DNA of 8,795 bases from Thermoplasmata archaeon (GTDB lineage: Archaea; Thermoplasmatota; SW-10-69-26), in contig PWVY01000022.1 in assembly GCA_003561665.1 (NCBI GenBank), forward strand, positions 1 through 8,795, read 5' to 3'. This document shows, one piece after another, positions 4,997 to 8,795 of the stretch. Below the pieces are notes generated by a model. It was not told the origin of the DNA and did not search any database. It was given only the letters and a program-made list of their open reading frames with translations. Position 1 is the first letter of the stretch, and each line of letters begins with the position of its first letter. The position numbers and the translations under genes were made by a program.

Positions 4997-5476
4997 ATGG
5001 CAACGAAATCCCGTCCAGACGAGAAGAAACGACGGATACGCCCCCCACGCCTCGGCTACATCCCACGAGGAGGAGACCCCGAATACCTCGAAGAGATGAA
5101 ACAACTCCGAGAACGGATCCAACGACGCCGCGAAGCAACAAACGAGGACGAAGAGGAACGCACCGTAGCTGCTCGAACCCCCTCTCCTCGCCCCTTAGCG
5201 TCCACGACGACCTCAACGACCCCGTCAACGCCACCATCCACCTCACCATCCAACACGAAACCCTCACCACCACGCACCAAACCACCCCTAGAAACCGGCC
5301 ACAACGGGCTTCTCCTCTACCAACTCGCCCACACCCTCCACATCGGCCCCACCGGCATCAACGCCCCCGGCCAACACCACACCACCCACCAAGCCACCGC
5401 CGACGCCAGAGAAAACACACCCGGACCACCCACCAACACCGACCACGCACACCAAACCTACCACGCCGGACCCTAA
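4997..5476 (+). CDS. chimeric ORF: small charged protein running into repeat copy 4
   Basis: Residues 1-62 (MATKSRPDEKKRRIRPPRLG onward, then a charged helix around 31-55) look like a genuine small protein of unknown family. At about base 5185, residue 63, the sequence enters repeat copy 4. It is first read in a frame that is not the repeat's own, giving a Ser/Thr/Pro-rich stretch (about 63-100). After an indel inside the repeat, the frame becomes the home frame and ends with GLLLYQL, GPTGINAPGQ and YHAGP. The whole ORF of 159 residues stays open because the repeat has few T's and thus few stops. I think the original 3' end was replaced by the repeat. Whether the 62-residue head is still functional is unclear. 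Confidence 0.5.
   Translation: MATKSRPDEKKRRIRPPRLGYIPRGGDPEYLEEMKQLRERIQRRREATNEDEEERTVAARTPSPRPLASTTTSTTPSTPPSTSPSNTKPSPPRTKPPLETGHNGLLLYQLAHTLHIGPTGINAPGQHHTTHQATADARENTPGPPTNTDHAHQTYHAGP
5185..5476 (+). repeat. A/C-rich 3'-end repeat, copy 4
   Basis: It starts at TCCTCGCCCC, aligning with copy 2 at 1972, and ends at the shared TAA (5474-5476). Relative to copy 2 it has an extra base near 5191-5197 and another frame change between about 5270 and 5310, so the home frame is broken twice. In the last 92 bases it differs from copy 2 at eight positions. It carries variant A2 (5402-5411) and B2 (5423-5425). Confidence 0.9.
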
Positions 5477-5646
5477 GCTCCCCCCTGAATCGGCTTCGCC
5501 TGCTTCGAGCGAACGGCGTTAGAGGTCGACCCTGGAATGATCTCCTCCGTGCGACACAGCCAAATCCGGCGTCACTCCAGGAGAAAACGTATTGCCGGCC
5601 CAACGAGCCCTTGAGAGCCGCCTGACCATCCAGGCAGATACTAAGT
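5477..5646 (+). promoter_or_regulatory. intergenic region with promoter of the second VapBC pair
   Basis: No gene is supported. GATACTAAGT (about 5637-5646) is a possible TATA-like box about 26 bases before ATG 5667, yet AGGAGGAG (5647-5654) also stands before that start, so the transcript may begin further upstream instead. The rest shows nothing recognisable. Confidence 0.35.
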
Positions 5647-5666
5647 AGGAGGAGTAACAAAGTAAC

Positions 5667-5918
5667 ATGGCGAAGATGGCCAAGACGCTGAAGGTGAGCG
5701 ATGAAACCTACGAACGGTTGAACCAGATCGCCGGCCGCTTGCGCGCCCAGGAAGGCGAACCCGTCTCCCTTGACGAAACCATCCGCCGCCTCCTCAACGA
5801 ATCCCAAACCACGAGCATCCAAGACTACCGAGGAGCTTGGACCATGACCGACGACGAACAAGAGAACTTCGAACGCGCCCTCAAGGAGGCCTGGTCCCGA
5901 TGGGACCCCGGATCGTGA
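5667..5918 (+). CDS. vapB: VapB-type ribbon-helix-helix antitoxin
   Basis: The 83-residue protein has KTLKVSDETYERLNQIAGRL (from residue 6) and VSLDETIRRLLNE (33-45), the strand-helix-helix pattern of RHH VapB antitoxins. The C-terminus (about 52-80) is acidic and holds aromatic residues (Tyr54, Trp59, Phe68, Trp76, Trp79), as expected for a toxin-binding tail. ATG 5667 has AGGAGGAG twelve bases before it; the internal ATG 5676 would remove three residues without affecting the fold. The gene overlaps the toxin by 19 bases. Confidence 0.85.
   Translation: MAKMAKTLKVSDETYERLNQIAGRLRAQEGEPVSLDETIRRLLNESQTTSIQDYRGAWTMTDDEQENFERALKEAWSRWDPGS
5883..5889 (+). promoter_or_regulatory. ribosome binding site that sets the VapC start
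   Basis: AAGGAGG lies ten bases before ATG 5900 inside the antitoxin gene. It supports 5900 over the in-frame start at 5837, which would add 21 residues not seen in VapC proteins. Confidence 0.65.
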
Positions 5919-6313
5919 TCGACACCGACGCGCTGGTAGGACTGCTCCGCGGCGACCCAGCCTGGTCCAAAAGGCTCGAGGACCTCGAGAAAGACGCACG
6001 CTTGTTCACAACAGACATCAACGCCTTCGAGCTCTACTTCGGCGCCAACCTCTCCGAAAAACAAGAAGAAAACGAAGCCGCCACCAAGGGACTCCTAAAC
6101 CAATTCACCCTCCTCTCAACAAGCAAAGACGCCATGCAACTTGCAGGCAAAATCGGCGCATCCCTCCAGGAAAGCGGAGACAAAATCGGGATCAAAGACC
6201 TCCTCATCGGGAGCATCGCCCTCCTCAACCAATGCGATGTCCTCACCAACAACACGAGCGAGTTCGAACGAATCCAAGGACTCACCATCCACCCCAAACA
6301 ACAAACAGAATAA
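5900..6313 (+). CDS. vapC: VapC-type PIN ribonuclease toxin
   Basis: From ATG 5900 the product has 137 residues, the normal VapC length. Motifs: RIVIDTDALVGLLRGD with Asp8, NAFELYFGA with Glu44, GIKDLLIGSIAL with Asp100, and VLTNNTSEFERIQGL (114-128), the classic end motif with Asn in the fourth metal-site region. The pattern is that of the main VapC branch, which cleaves tRNA or rRNA. Nothing is missing, so with the intact VapB before it the pair should function. It is convergent with the glycosyltransferase gene, 108 bases apart. Confidence 0.92.
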   Translation: MGPRIVIDTDALVGLLRGDPAWSKRLEDLEKDARLFTTDINAFELYFGANLSEKQEENEAATKGLLNQFTLLSTSKDAMQLAGKIGASLQESGDKIGIKDLLIGSIALLNQCDVLTNNTSEFERIQGLTIHPKQQTE

Positions 6314-6421
6314 GCCTCCACCAAGCGATACCCCCCCAACACCCCGCCCAGTGCGGTGTGGACGGATCTGCATCGATGCACGCCACGTGCCCCCTATCGA
6401 CCGGCGCGGTGAACGTGTCCC
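6314..6421. other. convergent intergenic gap with a 12-bp palindrome
   Basis: The gap separates two genes that end toward each other. TGCATCGATGCA at 6369-6380 is a perfect palindrome. No T-tract typical of an archaeal terminator is visible on either strand. Confidence 0.4.
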
Positions 6422-7480
6422 CTATGCTTGCCCTTGCACTTCTTTGCGCACGACGCGTCGCATCTTCTCCTCGAAGTTCCCCACGACGTTGAGCACGCAC
6501 GCGACGAGCACACCGAAGATCCCGATGATGCCCATGGTGGCCGTGCCAAGCGCGTAGGGGATCGAGAAGTACCCGGTGAGGTTGTAGAACTGGAACGTGT
6601 GGATACCCATGAATACGGCGCCCAAGATCAACGCCATGCTGGGGATGCCAAGGAACATCAAGGGCCGTTTCTGGGTGATCATCTCGATCACGTTCTCAAG
6701 AACGCCGAACCCGTGCGCGATGGGTCCCTTGGTGCTCGTGTTCTCCAAGTCCTCGTACCGGCAGTGAATCTTCACGTTCTCAAGCGCTAAATCTTCCTCG
6801 CGTGCGATCATCAACTGTTGGCTTTCCACGCCGAAGCCATCCTCGGTTAGCCCATCCGCCATGGCTTCAATCGCGTCCGCACCGAACGCGCGGAAACCAC
6901 ACTGGGAATCGGTGACCATGCCGTTGGTGCCCGCGGCCGTTGCATAATCGAGGACGCGTTTGCCGACTTTGCGCCATGCGGGCATCTCGGTCAATTCGCC
7001 CACGCGGAAGCCAAGGGCAACATCCACGCCATCCCCGTTGGTGCGGTTCACGATGGGATCCACGAGTTGAGGGATCTCGGCCGGGTCGTGTTGCCCGTCA
7101 CCATCCATCAACACCAAACAACGCGCCTCCGCGGCGACCGCGTAACTGAACGCTTTCTGAACGCTGAAGCCTTTCCCACGGTTCTCTCCGTTCTCGAACA
7201 CGACCGCGCCCGCCTTCTTGGCAAGCTCGACCGTCCGATCCGAGGAGCCATCGTCGATCACGACGACCTTATCCGCATACTCACGCGCAGCCAAAACAAG
7301 GCTCGCGATGGCCACTTCCTCGTTGTACGTCGGGATCGCGACAACGACGCCCGATTGTGCTTGACCGTTCGAAGCAACCTCCTGCTTCAACGGATGATCC
7401 TTCACGAACGAAGGCTCACGACGCGGGGCCTTCCCCCCGACCGTTTCCGCGTCCGCCTCCTTTGTCTCCGCATGCTCCAT
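6422..7480 (-). CDS. family 2 glycosyltransferase, dolichyl-phosphate type, membrane anchored
   Basis: I take ATG 7480 as the start, giving 352 residues; the longer frame to 7735 adds an Arg/Trp/Cys-rich stretch unlike the family and crosses the promoter. GGAG (7491-7494 on this strand) lies ten bases before the start. The GT-A domain shows AIPTYNEE (48-55), VIDDGSSDRT (74-83), the metal-binding DGDGQHDP (126-133), DSQCGFRAF (191-199) and GFGVESQQL (215-223). Two hydrophobic segments at about 274-296 and 303-335 anchor the C-terminus. This is the layout of archaeal dolichol-phosphate sugar transferases such as AglD-type enzymes, which load a sugar from a nucleotide donor onto lipid carrier for N-glycosylation. 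Sugar and partner genes cannot be told. Codon use is balanced, unlike the A/C-rich genes around it. Confidence 0.88.
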   Translation of the reverse strand: MEHAETKEADAETVGGKAPRREPSFVKDHPLKQEVASNGQAQSGVVVAIPTYNEEVAIASLVLAAREYADKVVVIDDGSSDRTVELAKKAGAVVFENGENRGKGFSVQKAFSYAVAAEARCLVLMDGDGQHDPAEIPQLVDPIVNRTNGDGVDVALGFRVGELTEMPAWRKVGKRVLDYATAAGTNGMVTDSQCGFRAFGADAIEAMADGLTEDGFGVESQQLMIAREEDLALENVKIHCRYEDLENTSTKGPIAHGFGVLENVIEMITQKRPLMFLGIPSMALILGAVFMGIHTFQFYNLTGYFSIPYALGTATMGIIGIFGVLVACVLNVVGNFEEKMRRVVRKEVQGQA

Positions 7481-7560
7481 GTGAAACGAACTCCAAACCC
7501 CACGAACCAACGCTGACAAACAGCGCCTATCGCGGGAGAACCACAGCCACGCTCGCAAAA

Positions 7561-7573
7561 CATAAACTTTATG
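7561..7573 (-). promoter_or_regulatory. probable TATA box of the glycosyltransferase, inside a palindrome
   Basis: On the - strand this reads CATAAAGTTTATG, the only AT-rich patch upstream of the gene. The arms CATAAA and TTTATG are exact inverted copies around one base. Its place suggests a transcript start near 7540 and a leader of about 60 bases before ATG 7480, which agrees with the presence of a ribosome binding site. Confidence 0.5.
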
Positions 7574-7583
7574 CCTCAAACGC

Positions 7584-7632
7584 TTCCAGTGTGCCACCCC
7601 CCCACACGCTGCAACCCCTGCAACCACTGGAA
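7584..7632. repeat. 8-bp inverted repeat upstream of the glycosyltransferase promoter
   Basis: TTCCAGTG (7584-7591) and CACTGGAA (7625-7632) are exact inverted copies separated by 33 bases rich in C. It could be an operator or a chance hairpin. The surrounding stretch 7581-7720 holds no gene I can support. Confidence 0.3.
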
Positions 7633-7720
7633 CAACTGAACCTTCACCGAAACACCTCCGACGCGAAGCATGGACCCGCCCCGAGCACGATGGCTGACTC
7701 CCGCCCCTTAGCTCCCCATC

Positions 7721-7823
7721 GATGAGGTCCTCCAATACCTACTCCGCGAACACCGCGCACGAACACTCCACGGGCAAGAAGAACTTGAAGAAGACCCTTG
7801 AGTACGGACTGGGCGAACACTGA
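7721..7823 (+). pseudogene. antitoxin relic (UPF0175-like end)
   Basis: An in-frame TAG stands just left of this stretch (7709-7711). It reads DEVLQYLLREHRARTLHG, then QEELEED, and after removing one extra C near 7796 continues LEYGLGEH to TGA 7821-7823. The end matches the restored C-terminus of the UPF0175 gene at 2687-2734 (EEELKEDLEYGLGDR) in both residues and DNA. The start resembles the last helix of an RHH antitoxin, so the relic may be a chimera or an RHH/UPF0175 fusion like the gene at 4637. The position equal to the toxin ATG at 2715 is ACG here (7804-7806), and no PIN sequence follows. Confidence 0.6.
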
Positions 7824-7863
7824 CGAGGCTTCCCCTGGAACTTGCTCTTTCACCCAACGAAAG

Positions 7864-7898
7864 AGTAAATACTACTGCAGTCATACTCAAGTTGCCCT
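7864..7898 (+). promoter_or_regulatory. promoter of the RHH/nucleotidyltransferase pair
   Basis: AGTAAATACT (7864-7873) is a TATA-like box centred about 30 bases before ATG 7899. No Shine-Dalgarno sequence stands before that start, so the transcript is probably leaderless. Confidence 0.55.
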
Positions 7899-8174
7899 AT
7901 GGGATCGAAGAAGGTCTCCATCTCCATGAGCCCGGAACTCTATCAAGCGCTCGAATGCATCCAAGAGGACCGCAACCAAGACCGATCATCGCTCATCGAG
8001 ATGCTCCTACGAGAACATCCCCTCCTCCAACGCAAGATCCGCCACCAAAGAAGAGCCACTGGACCACCCCCGAAGCCCCCAAGGACGGACACCATCCAAG
8101 CCCTCGCACGCACCGCCCGACGCCAATGGGAAAAGCGGGAAGCACAAGGAGAGGTCTCCTTCCTTGACCGATGA
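7899..8174 (+). CDS. ribbon-helix-helix protein, probable antitoxin of the nucleotidyltransferase
   Basis: The 91-residue protein opens KKVSISMSPELYQALECIQE (from residue 4) and RSSLIEMLLREH (29-40), an RHH fold for dimerisation and DNA binding. A Pro/Arg-rich linker (about 50-63) leads to a basic helix (TIQALARTARRQWEKRE, 65-81) and an acidic/aromatic end. That tail could bind the partner. The alternative frame from 7892 is a shadow. The stop overlaps the next gene by 11 bases, indicating coupled translation. The RHH call is solid; the antitoxin role is inferred from the position before a nucleotidyltransferase in a toxin-antitoxin island. Confidence 0.7.
   Translation: MGSKKVSISMSPELYQALECIQEDRNQDRSSLIEMLLREHPLLQRKIRHQRRATGPPPKPPRTDTIQALARTARRQWEKREAQGEVSFLDR
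8147..8155 (+). promoter_or_regulatory. ribosome binding site supporting a TTG start
   Basis: AGGAGAGGT lies 8-12 bases before TTG 8164. The only nearby ATG (8171) is in another frame, so the TTG is the best start for the nucleotidyltransferase. Confidence 0.5.
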
Positions 8175-8721
8175 CACCACCACCCTCCAAGAAGACCTCG
8201 AGGAAAAACTCGACGGACTCTCCGCACCCGAACGACGAGCCACATTCCTTGGCCTCATCGGCCGCCACCTACCCGAGAACCAACCCATCCTCGTAGGAGG
8301 CGCCCTCGTGGAACTTCTCACCGAGGGCCAATATGTCACAGGAGACCTCGACCTGATCGACAACGCCAGCAACATCAAAGCCATTCTTGAGCAAGCAGGC
8401 TTCGAGAAGACCGGACGCCACCACGTGCACGACGAACTCGGCCTCACCATCGAAACCGTCGGAACCACCCTGGACCCAAGCCGACGATCAGAACGCATCG
8501 AATGGAAAGGATACACCATCCGCATCCTCTCCATCGAAGACCTCATCGTGGACCGCCTATGCGCAGCCAAGTTCTGGGAAAGCACCACCGACCACGAACA
8601 GGCACACCTCGTCTACACCACGCACCACGACCGCCTCGACCACGACCGACTAGACGCCCGAGCCCGCGAAGAGCACGTCCACGACCTCCTCCAAACCCTC
8701 AAAGAAGACCACGACGAGTAA
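8164..8721 (+). CDS. nucleotidyltransferase of the DUF6036/AbiEii-like group, possible toxin
   Basis: The 185-residue protein has the nucleotidyltransferase core: ILVGGALVELLTEG (Gly45-Gly46) followed by the metal-binding TGDLDLID (Asp61, Asp63), then a third acidic candidate at Glu97 in LTIETVG. Further on, YTIRILSIEDLIVDRLCAAK (117-136) is the typical region after the core in these enzymes, where Asp126 and Lys136 are conserved in related AbiEii-like proteins. The C-terminal helices contain many His/Asp. Related proteins transfer nucleotides to tRNA and act as toxins, so this gene is the likely toxin of the pair. It starts at TTG 8164, overlapping the RHH gene by 11 bases. Family call good, toxicity inferred. 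Confidence 0.75.
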   Translation: MTDDTTTLQEDLEEKLDGLSAPERRATFLGLIGRHLPENQPILVGGALVELLTEGQYVTGDLDLIDNASNIKAILEQAGFEKTGRHHVHDELGLTIETVGTTLDPSRRSERIEWKGYTIRILSIEDLIVDRLCAAKFWESTTDHEQAHLVYTTHHDRLDHDRLDARAREEHVHDLLQTLKEDHDE

Positions 8722-8795
8722 TCCCAATCAGCCCACCCTCCCCGACGGATCCATAACGCAAACATCATACCCGCCTCCCCTGCTGATCAACCCCG
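8722..8795 (+). other. sequence after the nucleotidyltransferase
   Basis: The last 74 bases are C-rich with no gene, repeat copy or clear terminator in view. Confidence 0.4.

Noticed and set aside
1..5476. CRISPR array suggested by several direct repeats
   Set aside because: The repeats are 92 to 290 bases, lie 1.5-2.1 kb apart and encode a protein end; there are no short regular spacers and no cas genes.
4005..5515. Shared TTCGAGCGA after repeat copies 3 and 4
   Set aside because: Only nine bases, at different distances from the TAA and absent after copies 1 and 2, so not supported as an attachment site.
5837..6313. Longer VapC start at 5837
   Set aside because: The added 21 residues lie within vapB and are not VapC-like; AAGGAGG at 5883-5889 points to ATG 5900.
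6422..7735. Longer glycosyltransferase start near 7735
   Set aside because: The extra 85 residues are Arg/Trp/Cys-rich, unlike the family, and cross the AT-rich promoter at 7561-7573. ATG 7480 has a ribosome binding site.

Overview
The window looks archaeal, most likely euryarchaeal. AT-rich TATA-like boxes sit about 27-30 bases before several first-gene start codons, which suggests leaderless transcripts, while downstream genes in the same operons have strong GGAGG-type ribosome binding sites. The gene content also fits: a membrane-anchored family 2 glycosyltransferase of the dolichyl-phosphate type and several toxin-antitoxin families common in archaea. The lineage cannot be narrowed further from the sequence.

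The left three quarters (1-6313) is an accessory island in which every gene reads on the + strand. In order it holds: the end of an A/C-rich repeat (1-119); a small membrane protein coupled to a 42-residue acidic ORF (239-879); a decayed MntA-type nucleotidyltransferase (880-1044); an intact VapBC pair (1264-1883); repeat copy 2 (1972-2262); a frameshifted UPF0175 antitoxin with a broken PIN toxin (2467-2804); an intact DUF2281/PIN pair (2984-3656); a 49-residue ORF and repeat copy 3 (3743-3991); a toxin-first PIN/antitoxin pair with a small third gene running into repeat copy 4 (4134-5476); and another VapBC pair (5667-6313).

The right part holds the glycosyltransferase on the - strand (6422-7480), the only gene here that looks like ordinary chromosomal content. 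Beyond it the + strand island resumes with an antitoxin relic (7721-7823) and an intact ribbon-helix-helix plus nucleotidyltransferase pair (7899-8721) that looks like a toxin-antitoxin unit.

The most unusual element is the repeat: four direct copies of the 3' end of a gene, ending at the same TAA but starting at different points, lying at seams between modules. The copies carry two multi-base variant blocks in all four possible combinations, which is a sign of recombination or gene conversion between copies. The layout suggests an island that gains, loses and decays toxin-antitoxin units between recombining 3'-end repeats. That mechanism is inference; the repeat structure and the module order are visible directly.
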